DNA of 20,106 nucleotides, taken from Candidatus Bipolaricaulota bacterium. Its GTDB lineage: Bacteria > Bipolaricaulota > Bipolaricaulia > UBA7950 > UBA9294. The translations under genes and the position numbers were made by a program. The DNA is taken from assembly GCA_030612485.1 (NCBI GenBank), contig JAUWNS010000021.1, positions 1 to 20,106 of the forward strand, written 5' to 3'. Of this stretch, positions 8,293-16,002 are shown piece after piece; position 1 is the stretch's first letter, and the number at the start of each line of letters is the position of its first letter. The notes below the pieces were generated by a model. The model ran no database searches. It was not told the DNA's origin and saw only the letters and a program-made list of their open reading frames with translations.

Positions 8293-9320
8293 AGTTCTTC
8301 GATACGCACTGCGATACCGTGATTAAGGTCCTCGACGGATCGCTCGACTTTCAGGCCGGGGAGGGGAGTGGGCACCTCTCCCTCCCTGGGATGCTCTCGG
8401 CTGGAAGCTGTGCCCAGGTATTCGCCTGCTTCGTGTTGAGCGAGCGCCATCCCGAGAAGGAACGCGAGACGGCCGAGGCGATGATCCGCACCATCAACGA
8501 GATGGCCACAAAGAGTGAGGGCAAGATGGAGGTCGTACGCACCGCATCCGAACTGCGTGCGGCGTGCGATGGCGGCCCGATCGCTGCCCTGATCGGCCTG
8601 GAGGGGGCCGACCCACTGGAAGGTCGTGCGGAGAACTTGCACCATTTCTACGAGCTCGGAGTGCGTGATCTGATCCTCGCTTGGAAGGATAACCCCTTCT
8701 CCGGAACGGCCTTTGGAACGAACACCCCCCTTAGCAAAGAGGGGAGAAAACTAATCGCGCTTACAGAGGAACTAGGAGTAATGGTCGATGTTTCCCACCT
8801 CTCCGATTCCGCGTTTAAGGACGTCTGCGAAATCACTAAGCGGCCGTTCATTGCCAGCCACTCCAACTGTCGCGCCATCTGCCCGAGCAAGCGCAACCTG
8901 ACCAATGCAATGATCCGCACCCTAGCCGATCGCGGCGGGGTGATGGGGATCAACCTCGCATCAGGATTCCTCGACCCCGAGATCTACCAACAGGAGATGG
9001 CCTACCGGAGGGCGTTTCGCTCTGAAGGAGAAACGCCCGAGGCGACGAAGCGGATGCGTGAGCAGATTGCCACGATTCCGCGTCCATCGATCGACTGGGT
9101 CGCAAAGCACATCCGCCACGCGATCGATATCGGTGGAGAGGACGTCATCGGCCTCGGCGGTGACCTCGATGGAGACGTAACCTTGCCGCTTGAGATAAAC
9201 GGGATTGCCGACTATGTGAAGATTCCCGATCTGCTCTGTCGAGTCGGGCTTCGCATCCGTCAGGTGGAGAAGGTTTGCTACCAGAACCTCGAGCGCGTCT
9301 TCACTGAAGTTCTTTGGTAG
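8289..9320 (+). CDS. Membrane dipeptidase-like zinc peptidase, family M19
   Basis: A 343-residue protein of the renal-dipeptidase family (amidohydrolase fold). Visible metal-site residues: His7 and Asp9 in FDTHCDT, Glu105 in LIGLEGADPL, His170 in VDVSHLS and His191 in IASHSNCRAICPSKRNL; GLGGDLDG near the end supplies the substrate Asp. There is no signal peptide, so it acts in the cytoplasm. M19 enzymes cut dipeptides and accept D-residues at the C-terminal position. It is coupled to ridA by ATGA and ends the operon; the next gene is convergent 41 bases away, with no obvious terminator in the gap. A C-terminal remnant of a second such gene lies at 18305-18388. Confidence 0.92.
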   Translation: MKFFDTHCDTVIKVLDGSLDFQAGEGSGHLSLPGMLSAGSCAQVFACFVLSERHPEKERETAEAMIRTINEMATKSEGKMEVVRTASELRAACDGGPIAALIGLEGADPLEGRAENLHHFYELGVRDLILAWKDNPFSGTAFGTNTPLSKEGRKLIALTEELGVMVDVSHLSDSAFKDVCEITKRPFIASHSNCRAICPSKRNLTNAMIRTLADRGGVMGINLASGFLDPEIYQQEMAYRRAFRSEGETPEATKRMREQIATIPRPSIDWVAKHIRHAIDIGGEDVIGLGGDLDGDVTLPLEINGIADYVKIPDLLCRVGLRIRQVEKVCYQNLERVFTEVLW

Positions 9321-9361
9321 CGGTTCACCCCGTTTCCCGCGTTAAGATTGGAAAGAGCTGA

Positions 9362-10309
9362 TCAGGGATTTGCCATCGGTCGGTCGAACGCTGAGAAGAG
9401 CATCTTCTCGACGAGGTGAGGGAAGTCGAGGCCGACGACAGCGGCGGACTTGTACATTGCGCTGTGTGGGGTCATCCCGGGCAGGGTATTGGTCTCGAGT
9501 ACGTAGGGAGTTCCTTCCTCGGTTAGAAGTATATCCACGCGCGAAAATCCCCAACAACCGAGGATTTGATGCGTCTTGACACTAACATCTTGGATAACCT
9601 TTGTGAACCGATCACCAAGCGGAGCAGGAACGACCATTTTGTTCAATCCCTCAGTGTATTTCGCCTCGTAGCTAAAGAAATCCGTCTTGATGTGGACCTC
9701 GATGATTGGGAGGGCTTCGTCCTTTCCATCTATCCGAAGAACAGGAACCGTAAGCTCTCGTCCAGAGATGAACTCCTCAGCAAAGAAGGGGCCGAGTTTT
9801 TCACGAATGGCCTCGCATGTGGGGATCAGCGCTTCAGCGGTGTCGACGCGCTTCACCCCGATGCTTGCTCCTTGGCTGCTAGATTTGATAATGACAGGCA
9901 AAGAGAACTGCATGAGAACCGTGTCCGCAAAGCTTCCCAGATCCTCGTCTTGATAGGGAAGTGCTCGTGGGACGGGAACGCCTACGGAGCGAAGGACGCG
10001 CTTGCACGCAAGCTTGTCCATACCCAATGCACTCGCATTTGGCCCAGAACCGGTATAAGGGATCCCATACTCCTCAAGAACCTGTTGAACCGTGCCGTTT
10101 TCCCCGTCACCGCCATGGAGACAAATAAAAGCCACATCAATTTCATCGAGCTTTGACACCAGATCACTCAAATCAGTAATTCTCAGTAATTTTGTCTGGA
10201 TATCCAGTTCCACAAGCGCCTGGTAAACGCACTGACCTGAGACCAGCGATACATCTCGTTCCGATGAGTTCCCTCCGGTAATAACTGTCACACATTTGCC
10301 GCTGAACAT
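9362..10309 (-). CDS. D-alanine-D-alanine-ligase-like ATP-grasp dipeptide ligase
   Basis: A 315-residue minus-strand protein with the Ddl layout: GGNSSERDVSLVSG (12-25), LHGGDGENGTVQ, YTGSGPNASALGMDK (to Lys99), KSSSQGASIGV (142-152), SYEAKYTEG (213-221) and SRVDILL...LETNTLPGMTPHS (to 283). The metal and ATP residues are intact (Glu272, Asn274, Arg257). By alignment from memory with E. coli DdlB, Ser150 is Ala148 here, Leu282 is Ala284 and Pro284 is Tyr286, while Glu15 and Tyr216 are kept (Glu17, Tyr218). These changes lie on the substrate side, so it may join other amino acids. It has its own Shine-Dalgarno (AAGGAGGT, 10320-10313) and promoter, is divergent from the GntR gene and convergent with the M19 gene. 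A cell-wall housekeeping role is possible but the setting speaks against it. Confidence 0.88.
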   Translation of the reverse strand: MFSGKCVTVITGGNSSERDVSLVSGQCVYQALVELDIQTKLLRITDLSDLVSKLDEIDVAFICLHGGDGENGTVQQVLEEYGIPYTGSGPNASALGMDKLACKRVLRSVGVPVPRALPYQDEDLGSFADTVLMQFSLPVIIKSSSQGASIGVKRVDTAEALIPTCEAIREKLGPFFAEEFISGRELTVPVLRIDGKDEALPIIEVHIKTDFFSYEAKYTEGLNKMVVPAPLGDRFTKVIQDVSVKTHQILGCWGFSRVDILLTEEGTPYVLETNTLPGMTPHSAMYKSAAVVGLDFPHLVEKMLFSAFDRPMANP

Positions 10310-10330
10310 TGTACCTCCTTACACCAGGAG

Positions 10331-10359
10331 ATTGTACGGATTGCGTGCACGAGGAGCAA
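10331..10359 (-). promoter_or_regulatory. Promoter of the ligase gene
   Basis: On the minus strand TTGCTC (10359-10354) and TACAAT (10336-10331) are 17 bases apart. The start would fall near 10324, giving a short leader that holds AAGGAGGT before the ATG (10309). The spacer contains the palindrome CGTGCACG (10344-10351), a possible operator. The -35 box directly abuts that of the divergent promoter. Confidence 0.5.
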
Positions 10360-10388
10360 TTGACAAGTCACGCGGAATGTGATATCCT
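10360..10388 (+). promoter_or_regulatory. Promoter of the GntR-type regulator gene
   Basis: A perfect TTGACA (10360-10365) is followed after 17 bases by TATCCT (10383-10388). A perfect TATAAT also lies at 10394-10399, but 28 bases from TTGACA, so it would act without this -35 box. Both sit within the GATAT repeats listed next, which suggests that this promoter is controlled. Confidence 0.5.
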
Positions 10389-10407
10389 GGCGATATAATC
10401 TCGATAT
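10381..10407 (+). repeat. Three GATAT direct repeats at 11-base spacing (possible operator)
   Basis: GATAT occurs at 10381, 10392 and 10403, exactly 11 bases apart, so all copies face the same side of the helix. They cover the -10 region and the start codon of the regulator gene. A regulator bound here would block its own promoter. The repeat unit is short, so chance is not excluded. Confidence 0.4.
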
Positions 10408-11044
10408 GAATAATATACATGCCGACACAAAAGTGGTTAGGATTCTAAGAGACCGGATCATCTTTGCGGAGTATTACCCGGGGCAAGTCCTTCCGATCAG
10501 TGAATTGGCAGAAGACCTTGGGGTGAGTGCCACTCCAATTAGGGAAGCACTTGTCTGCCTCGAGAATGAGGGGCTCGTTCACCGAGTTCCGAACAGCAGC
10601 GCGCGTGTCAAAGAGATTAGCCTCCAAGATCTGAGAGACATCTTTGAGCTCAGATTGATTCTAGTTGAACAAGTAGGAATTCTTGCAGCACAGCGGATTG
10701 ACAAGGGAGAGCTTGCAAAGCTTCAAGATCTACTCAGGAAGTTTGCTGACGTAAGGGAATCGATAAACGTGATGCAACTAGATGCTCAGCTACACGATGT
10801 CGTCTATGATGCCACTAAGAACCGTGCCTTGGCAAAGGTTGCTAAAATGGTGCGCAATCAGATAATAAGACTGTGGTTTATCGTTAAGGGAGATGAGCAT
10901 GTTTTCTCTGCTATGATAGAGGACTGGAAGCAATTATATAAAGCATTGAAGGATCGAAACGGGCCCGAGTGCGCTACTGTATTGCGGGAGCATGTTCTTA
11001 AGTTTATCGATGAAGTAAAAAAGCCAATCGGAAGTGGCGGATGA
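10406..11044 (+). CDS. GntR family transcriptional regulator, FadR/FCD subfamily
   Basis: A 212-residue regulator. Residues about 8-65 form a winged helix with the classic GntR segment ISELAEDLGVSATPIREALV and LENEGLVHRVPNSSARV. After it follows an all-helical FCD-type ligand domain (LRDIFELRLILVEQVGI, then QLHDVVYDATKN, DWKQLYKAL, LREHVLKFIDEV); two histidines in the LH-x-V and EH positions could take part in metal/ligand binding. I prefer ATG 10406 to the in-frame GTG at 10379, because 10379 lies inside the promoter. No Shine-Dalgarno precedes 10406, so the message may be leaderless. Standing between a divergent ligase gene and the peptide-import operon, it probably controls both, with a small acid or peptide as ligand. 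Confidence 0.88.
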   Translation: MNNIHADTKVVRILRDRIIFAEYYPGQVLPISELAEDLGVSATPIREALVCLENEGLVHRVPNSSARVKEISLQDLRDIFELRLILVEQVGILAAQRIDKGELAKLQDLLRKFADVRESINVMQLDAQLHDVVYDATKNRALAKVAKMVRNQIIRLWFIVKGDEHVFSAMIEDWKQLYKALKDRNGPECATVLREHVLKFIDEVKKPIGSGG

Positions 11045-11145
11045 TGAGTACCAGGGCACCGATTGCAGCATCTGAAACTAATCCCCGTGCATACCGCACA
11101 GACCAAGGCGAGGTGGTTCCTCAGGATGTAGAGCAAAACCGCTGA
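11044..11145 (+). CDS. Possible 33-residue ORF coupled to the regulator stop
   Basis: An ATG shares one base with the regulator's stop (TGATG) and opens 33 codons, MSTRAPIAASETNPRAY then RTDQGEVVPQDVEQNR. I do not recognise it. The wording GEVVPQDVEQ and the N-terminal IAASETNPRA faintly recall RidA proteins with the GPYSQ block missing, so it may be a decayed RidA fragment. Chance is at least as likely. After it, up to 11296, there is no gene, only a weak inverted repeat (CGCTGATT 11140-11147 with AATCAGCG 11173-11180) and the isolated ribosome-binding site listed next. Confidence 0.2.
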   Translation: MSTRAPIAASETNPRAYRTDQGEVVPQDVEQNR

Positions 11146-11223
11146 TTCGCTTGTATCGTTTTGTGATGTTGAAATCAGCGAAGCCTTGATGTGAGGAGAT
11201 GCACCGGGAATGGTGAATTTGCA

Positions 11224-11235
11224 GAAAGGAGGTGG
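11224..11235 (+). promoter_or_regulatory. Orphan extended Shine-Dalgarno in the importer leader
   Basis: AGAAAGGAGGTG is complementary to a long stretch of the usual 16S rRNA 3' tail, yet no ATG follows at a normal distance. The real importer start (11297) has its own TAAGGAGG at 11281-11288. A 21-codon frame from GTG 11235 ends in TGA overlapping that ATG (ATGA, 11297-11300), but its spacing of 2 bases is too short. It could be a standby site for ribosomes, a leader peptide with an unusual start, or the relic of a lost gene start. Confidence 0.4.
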
Positions 11236-11296
11236 TGCATATCAAGTGTGTTTTTAAGTACAGTACACATTCACCTACGTTAAGGAGGTACTATCT

Positions 11297-12835
11297 ATGA
11301 AAGCCAGGGTAGTGTTATTGCTGTTGGTAGGGTTTCTTTTGGTAATAGGCGCTAGTGCGTTTGCAAATGGTGATGATGTTCTAACCTTTGGTGTTACTGC
11401 TGAAGCGGAGACACTCGATCCGCACATCAGCATGGATAACAACACATGGAGAGCAATCTACTACTGCTATGACCGTCTAGTCGAGTATAAGGGAGCCACG
11501 ACCGAGTTGCTTCCTGGGCTTGCTATCACATGGAATGTCTCTGAGGACGGATTGTCGTATACGTTCCGTCTACGGGAAGGGGTGGAGTTTATCGATGGCA
11601 CACCTTTTAATGCAGAGGCTGTCCGGTTTAGTTTTGAACGCCTGTTTGCCATTGGTAAGGGACCAGTTGGAACATTCGGCTTCATCAACTCTGTAGATAT
11701 TGTCGATGAATACGTGATCCGTTTTACTCTGAAAGCACCCTTTGCTCCTGCCCTTTCAGCATTCGCTACGGATCAGGGATGCATTGTCAGTCCAGGTGTC
11801 ATGGGACACGAGGTTAACGGCGATTACGGACAAGACTGGTTGGCGGAACATACGGCAGGGACTGGTCCGTTCTACGCGTCCGAATGGGCCCATGGGCTGA
11901 GGATGGTTCTTGCAAGAAACGACAACTACTGGCGGGGTTCTGCGAAGCTTGCTAAGGTTATTCTCAAGTACATTCCAGAGCCCGAAGACTTACGGATGTT
12001 GCTTGAGAAAGGCGAGATTGATATCGCTGAGAAGCTTACTGTTGATCAGATCAAGGCGCTGAAAGGCGTGCCGGGGATTCGTGTCTTTGAAGCGCCAAGT
12101 TTTGCCTGTCACTATGTCTACCTTAACTGCCAACGACCCTACCTGAATGACGTGCGTGTGCGCCAAGCAATCTCCTATGCCATCGATTACCAAGGGATAC
12201 TGGATTACCTCTGGCAAGGGACGGCTGTGCAAATGGAAGGGCCGGTGCCGATCGGTTTTGCGGAACACATTCAGGTATATCAATATTCTCAGGATCTTGA
12301 CCGTGCCCGCGCACTGCTTGAAGAAGCGGGTTACGGCGATGGGTTTACTCTAAAACTCATGCATTCACCTACCATTCCCGAGTGGCGTCCAATGGCCCTC
12401 GTAATCCAGGAGAATCTTGCTGAGATTGGGATTACTGTGGAAATCGAAAGCTACGCTTGGGCTACGTTGCGCGCGAAACTGGACCAGGGAGACTTCGATA
12501 TGTCGCACGGATACTGGACCCCGGATTATGCCGATGCCGATATGTTCACATGGTATTGGTTCTTCTCCGAGAACTGGGGCCTCCCCGGGAATAGGGCTTG
12601 GTACAAGAACCAGATAATGGACGATCTAGTGACTCAAGAACGGCTGGAGGTTGACCCCGCGCGCCGCATGGAGCTCTTCCGGGGGATACAGTGGCTTGGG
12701 ACGAGCGATGCGCCCTACCTCTACCTGCTTCAGACCAACTATCAACTTCCAATGCGAGATTGGGTCAAGGGATATGTCTTTAACCCAATGCTTCTTAATA
12801 TGCCAAATTACTATGATATATCCATAGAAAAGTAG
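11297..12835 (+). CDS. Peptide-type ABC transporter substrate-binding protein (family 5)
   Basis: A 512-residue family-5 (OppA/DppA-type) binding protein. A cleavable signal peptide (residues 1 to about 24, VLLLLVGFLLVIGASAFA) has no lipobox Cys. The mature part begins DDVLTFGVTAEAETLDPHIS, and contains YDRLVEY, LPGLAITWNVSEDGLSYTFRL, FNAEAVRFSFERL and NDVRVRQAISYAIDYQGI, all hallmarks of the family. It captures oligo- or dipeptides (or in some relatives nickel, glutathione or sugars) outside the membrane and passes them to the two permeases after it. TAAGGAGG precedes the ATG. A strong terminator hairpin follows, so the binding protein is likely made in excess over the permeases. The adjacent dipeptide enzymes favour a peptide substrate. 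Confidence 0.9.
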   Translation: MKARVVLLLLVGFLLVIGASAFANGDDVLTFGVTAEAETLDPHISMDNNTWRAIYYCYDRLVEYKGATTELLPGLAITWNVSEDGLSYTFRLREGVEFIDGTPFNAEAVRFSFERLFAIGKGPVGTFGFINSVDIVDEYVIRFTLKAPFAPALSAFATDQGCIVSPGVMGHEVNGDYGQDWLAEHTAGTGPFYASEWAHGLRMVLARNDNYWRGSAKLAKVILKYIPEPEDLRMLLEKGEIDIAEKLTVDQIKALKGVPGIRVFEAPSFACHYVYLNCQRPYLNDVRVRQAISYAIDYQGILDYLWQGTAVQMEGPVPIGFAEHIQVYQYSQDLDRARALLEEAGYGDGFTLKLMHSPTIPEWRPMALVIQENLAEIGITVEIESYAWATLRAKLDQGDFDMSHGYWTPDYADADMFTWYWFFSENWGLPGNRAWYKNQIMDDLVTQERLEVDPARRMELFRGIQWLGTSDAPYLYLLQTNYQLPMRDWVKGYVFNPMLLNMPNYYDISIEK

Positions 12836-12847
12836 GCATTCCGGCTG

Positions 12848-12882
12848 GCTAGGGGCTTGTGAACGCAAGCCCCTAGCTTTTT
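12848..12882 (+). terminator. Rho-independent terminator/attenuator between binding protein and permeases
   Basis: GCTAGGGGCTTG (12848-12859) and CAAGCCCCTAGC (12866-12877) form a perfect 12-bp stem with a 6-base loop, followed by TTTTT (12878-12882). It lies 13 bases behind the binding-protein stop and 12 bases before the next start. Partial readthrough would give the usual excess of binding protein over permeases. Confidence 0.85.
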
Positions 12883-12893
12883 CTGGGGGATGT

Positions 12894-13898
12894 ATGAATC
12901 TGCTAGCCTTTATGGGACGAAGACTTGTATTCCTTGTTCCCACGCTTCTTGGCGTACTAGCTATTACGTTCCTTATCTCGCACATCGTCCCTGGCGATGC
13001 CGCTCAATTGATTGCAGGCCCTCGGGCGACGGCGGAGATCATTCAGCGTATCCGACAAGAGTACGGATTAGATAAGCCGGTGCACATTCAGTTTGGGATG
13101 TACGTCGTGCAGATATTTCGTGGTGATTTCGGTAAGTCAATTCTTACAAGACGCCCTGTTATTGCTGACATTCGAGATTTCTTTCCCGCAACTTTCGAGC
13201 TGACCACAATGGCTCTGTTTATCGCCGTTCTCCTTGGAATACCGTTGGGGATTATCTCAGCAGTGCACCGGAATAAAGCGGTAGATCACTTGAGTCGTGT
13301 GTTCTCTGTTACCGGAGTGTCCATGCCGATCTTCTGGCTGGGGCTCCTGATGATGATGGTCTTCTATATGCAACTCAGCATACTCCCTGGGCCCGGACGG
13401 ATTAGTGGGGAACCTCCAACCTATGTGACTGGTCTTTATGTGCTAGACAGTGTGCTTACTCTAGACTGGCGCGCATTCGGCGACGCAGCGCTTCATCTCA
13501 TTATGCCTGCTTCTGCCCTGGCATTTGCGGTTCTAGCAAGGGTGACCCGGATGACGCGATCGAGTATGCTAGAAGCCTTTGATCAAGATTTCGTCCGGAC
13601 AGCGCGTGCAAAAGGCCTCTCGGAAGTATTGGTGGTCTCAAAACATGCTTTGCGGAATGCGCTAATCCCAACCTTAACGGTGGTTGGGCTTGCTTATGGC
13701 GAATTGTTGGGAGGGGCCGTGGCAACGGAGCTAATCTTTGCGTGGCCTGGGATGGCGCATTACGTCGTTGGCTCTATGACGTCCTTGGATTTTCCAGCTG
13801 TTATGGGAGTAACATTAGTCATTGCTTTTATTTATATTATGATGAATCTCTTAGTGGATGTGACATATGCTCTTATTGACCCGAGGATCCGATATTAA
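12894..13898 (+). CDS. Peptide ABC transporter permease, OppB/DppB type
   Basis: A 334-residue permease with six expected membrane helices. Diagnostic parts are the N-terminal GRRLVFLVPTLLGVLAITFL, VPGDAAQLI near residue 38, and the coupling loop DFVRTARAKGLSEVLVVSKH followed by ALRNALIPTLTVVGLAYGEL. The C-terminus (VDVTYALIDPRIRY) is typical for OppB/DppB. It forms the channel with the following OppC-like protein. It starts 17 bases after the attenuator stem, with GGGGGA close to the ATG, and ends 13 bases before the next gene. Confidence 0.93.
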   Translation: MNLLAFMGRRLVFLVPTLLGVLAITFLISHIVPGDAAQLIAGPRATAEIIQRIRQEYGLDKPVHIQFGMYVVQIFRGDFGKSILTRRPVIADIRDFFPATFELTTMALFIAVLLGIPLGIISAVHRNKAVDHLSRVFSVTGVSMPIFWLGLLMMMVFYMQLSILPGPGRISGEPPTYVTGLYVLDSVLTLDWRAFGDAALHLIMPASALAFAVLARVTRMTRSSMLEAFDQDFVRTARAKGLSEVLVVSKHALRNALIPTLTVVGLAYGELLGGAVATELIFAWPGMAHYVVGSMTSLDFPAVMGVTLVIAFIYIMMNLLVDVTYALIDPRIRY

Positions 13899-13911
13899 AG
13901 GAAAATCCCGT

Positions 13912-14760
13912 ATGGAAAGTGAGTGGAATCGTTCTCTTCGCAAGATTCGGAAGAACCGGCTTGCGCTATTTGGCTTTTTTATTGTGGGGCTGTTGGTTTT
14001 TATGGCTGTGTTTGCTCCTCTTATTGCTCCTTACTCCCCTACAAAGATGAGTTTGCGAGATCGGCTGTCGCCACCAAGCGCGTCCCATTTATTCGGCACG
14101 GATGATACTGGCCGCGACATCCTGAGCCGCGTCATCTATGGAAGTAGAATTACGCTACGGATTTGCCTCGTGGTAGTCGGGCTAACTCTCGGGATTGGGA
14201 CACTGTTGGGGGTGCTTTCCGGGTACATTGGTGGCTGGATTGACGAGATGATTATGAGATTAACCGATGTATTCCTTGCTTTTCCAGCGTTGATCCTGGC
14301 AATGGCCATTGCGGCTGCTCTTGGCCCAAGCCTGGAAAATGCCATCATCGCGATGGTGGTAATTTGGTGGCCGCGTTATGCGAGAGTAGCTCGTGGGCAA
14401 GTTCTAGCCATCCGGGAAATCGACTACGTAACAGCTGCGCGTGCTTTAGGAGCCTCTTCCTCTCGCATCATGCTCTATCATATCCTTCCCAACTGCACTT
14501 CGCCGATCGTAGTGCAGGCAACACTAGATTTGGGAGAGGTGGTTCTCACCGCAGCAACGTTGAGTTTTATCGGATTCGGTGCACAACCTCCTGTTCCTGA
14601 ATGGGGAGCGATGATCAGTGTGGGGCGGAATTTCATTCGCGACTATTGGTGGTATCCGACGTTCCCCGGACTGGCTATTTTGGTAACTGTAATGGGGTTC
14701 AATCTCTTGGGGGACGCGGTGAGAGATGTCTTAGACCCGCATCTTCGGCGTGGACCATAA
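13912..14760 (+). CDS. Peptide ABC transporter permease, OppC/DppC type
   Basis: A 282-residue permease. The start at 13912 is chosen because it has AAAGGAAA upstream and gives the common N-terminus SLRKIRKNRLALFGFFIVGL. Later come LIAPYSPT, HLFGTDDTGRDILSRVIYGS (the OppC signature), the coupling loop REIDYVTAARALGASSSRIM and a C-terminal GDAVRDVLDPHLR. It pairs with the OppB-like protein. No ATPase genes (OppD/OppF) follow; instead three enzyme genes do, beginning 38 bases later, apparently in the same transcript. ATPases must be shared from another locus. Confidence 0.93.
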   Translation: MESEWNRSLRKIRKNRLALFGFFIVGLLVFMAVFAPLIAPYSPTKMSLRDRLSPPSASHLFGTDDTGRDILSRVIYGSRITLRICLVVVGLTLGIGTLLGVLSGYIGGWIDEMIMRLTDVFLAFPALILAMAIAAALGPSLENAIIAMVVIWWPRYARVARGQVLAIREIDYVTAARALGASSSRIMLYHILPNCTSPIVVQATLDLGEVVLTAATLSFIGFGAQPPVPEWGAMISVGRNFIRDYWWYPTFPGLAILVTVMGFNLLGDAVRDVLDPHLRRGP

Positions 14761-14798
14761 ACACCGCAACGACAAAACCGTGTGAAAAGGGAAAAGCT

Positions 14799-15893
14799 AT
14801 GATTGAGAAAAAAGAGTTGGTTCTCACTGGGCCCGTAGGGCCGAAAGCTTGTTTTAATGGTAAAGAATACCTCTATTTCGGCGGAACCAATTACCTCGGA
14901 TATGCCAATCGGTCTGAGCTTCAACAAGGAGCGGTTGAAGCCGTTAGGCAATACGGGACAAGCTTTTCAGCATCGCGTGAAACAAGTGGAACCAATATAT
15001 TGCACCTTGAGCTTGAGCGGAAGCTTGCAGAGTTTAAGGGAGCCGAAGACGTCTGCACCTACGCTTCGGGATACCTTGGTAATCAGACCCTGTTAAGCGT
15101 GCTCGCCCAACCAACAGATGTTGTCGTCTGTGATAAATGGGCTCACCCGAGCATTCTCGAAGCGATTCCCCATTCGGTTAGAGAAGTACGATTCTACGCC
15201 CATCATGACATCGAGGAGTTGAGAAAGGTTCTAACCGGGCTCGACCGCGCAATTATTGCAGTGAACGGTGTAGAAACAGGCACGGGGGAAATCGCCCCGT
15301 TGGAGGAGATACTTGAGATACTCCCTGATGGTGAGTTCCGAGTTTTGGTTGATGATTGCCATGCGACCGGTGTGTTGGGGGAGAATGGACGTGGAACCCC
15401 CGAACATTATGGTATTATCTCGCACAAGATCTATCAGACGGAAACGATGAGCAAAGCACTGGGCAGCTTTGGGGGGTTCATCGCGGGGACAAAGGAGCTT
15501 TGTGATAGGATCCGTAAGATGGCGACCACCTATATCGGATCGACTCCACTTCCTCCAGCTGTACTTGGTGCTTCTCTAGCAGCTGTGAACCTGGTAATGC
15601 GAGAGCCCCATTTGCGACAAACGCTTAGGGAGAACGCCAAATATGCTATTGCTAAGTTGGTGGATCTTGGCTTTGAAGCTGTTTTTCGTGGAACCCCGAT
15701 CATCTTCATCTCCAATCTCGATGAAAGCAGCGCCGAGGAACTCCACCTGCGACTGCGTAAAGCCGGCATTATCGTCCCGTTCGTGCACTATCCTACAGCC
15801 GATAGTCCTGGTCGCTTGCGTTTGGTTGTCACCGCAACCCATACAAGGGATGATATCGACCGACTATGCGATGTCAGTCAACGACACGGATGA
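14799..15893 (+). CDS. Divergent alpha-oxoamine synthase-like PLP enzyme (second copy)
   Basis: A 364-residue AOS-family enzyme. The start at 14799 has GAAAAGGG upstream; longer in-frame starts run into the permease gene. It keeps TNYLGY (30-35), R60-x3-GT-x3-H69, the PLP-stacking His116 in KWAHPSI, Asp185/His188 in VDDCHATGVLG, Lys219 in TMSKALG and the C-terminal Arg in GRLRLVV. Two things are odd. It begins about 20 residues later than the Kbl-like protein at 6731, without the amphipathic N-terminal helix. And the family's DGVFSMDGD is NGVETGTGE (156-164), replacing the Ser and Asp. It should still bind PLP and an amino acid. It follows the importer permeases and precedes the dipeptide epimerase, so it probably acts on an imported compound. 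Acyl donor and product unknown. Confidence 0.85.
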   Translation: MIEKKELVLTGPVGPKACFNGKEYLYFGGTNYLGYANRSELQQGAVEAVRQYGTSFSASRETSGTNILHLELERKLAEFKGAEDVCTYASGYLGNQTLLSVLAQPTDVVVCDKWAHPSILEAIPHSVREVRFYAHHDIEELRKVLTGLDRAIIAVNGVETGTGEIAPLEEILEILPDGEFRVLVDDCHATGVLGENGRGTPEHYGIISHKIYQTETMSKALGSFGGFIAGTKELCDRIRKMATTYIGSTPLPPAVLGASLAAVNLVMREPHLRQTLRENAKYAIAKLVDLGFEAVFRGTPIIFISNLDESSAEELHLRLRKAGIIVPFVHYPTADSPGRLRLVVTATHTRDDIDRLCDVSQRHG

Positions 15894-16002
15894 TCGGGAA
15901 TCGAAGGGTGAGTGGTGTTTGGATTGAAGCGCGGACGGTACTTACACACATCGATTACGTAGATGTTATAGTAATATGTTAAGTAAGGGGGGAAACTAGG
16001 AT

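Noticed and set aside
9566..10156. 196-residue plus-strand open frame
   Set aside because: It lies entirely antisense to the ligase gene, whose ATP-grasp motifs prove the minus-strand frame; its own translation shows no family features.
10379..10405. Upstream GTG start for the regulator
   Set aside because: It lies between the -35 and -10 elements, so it would not be transcribed from the promoter seen; the protein start at 10406 fits the family.
15941..15972. Promoter before the epimerase (TTACAC ... TATAGT)
   Set aside because: The spacer is 19-20 bases and the -35 match is poor, so it is not listed as a feature.
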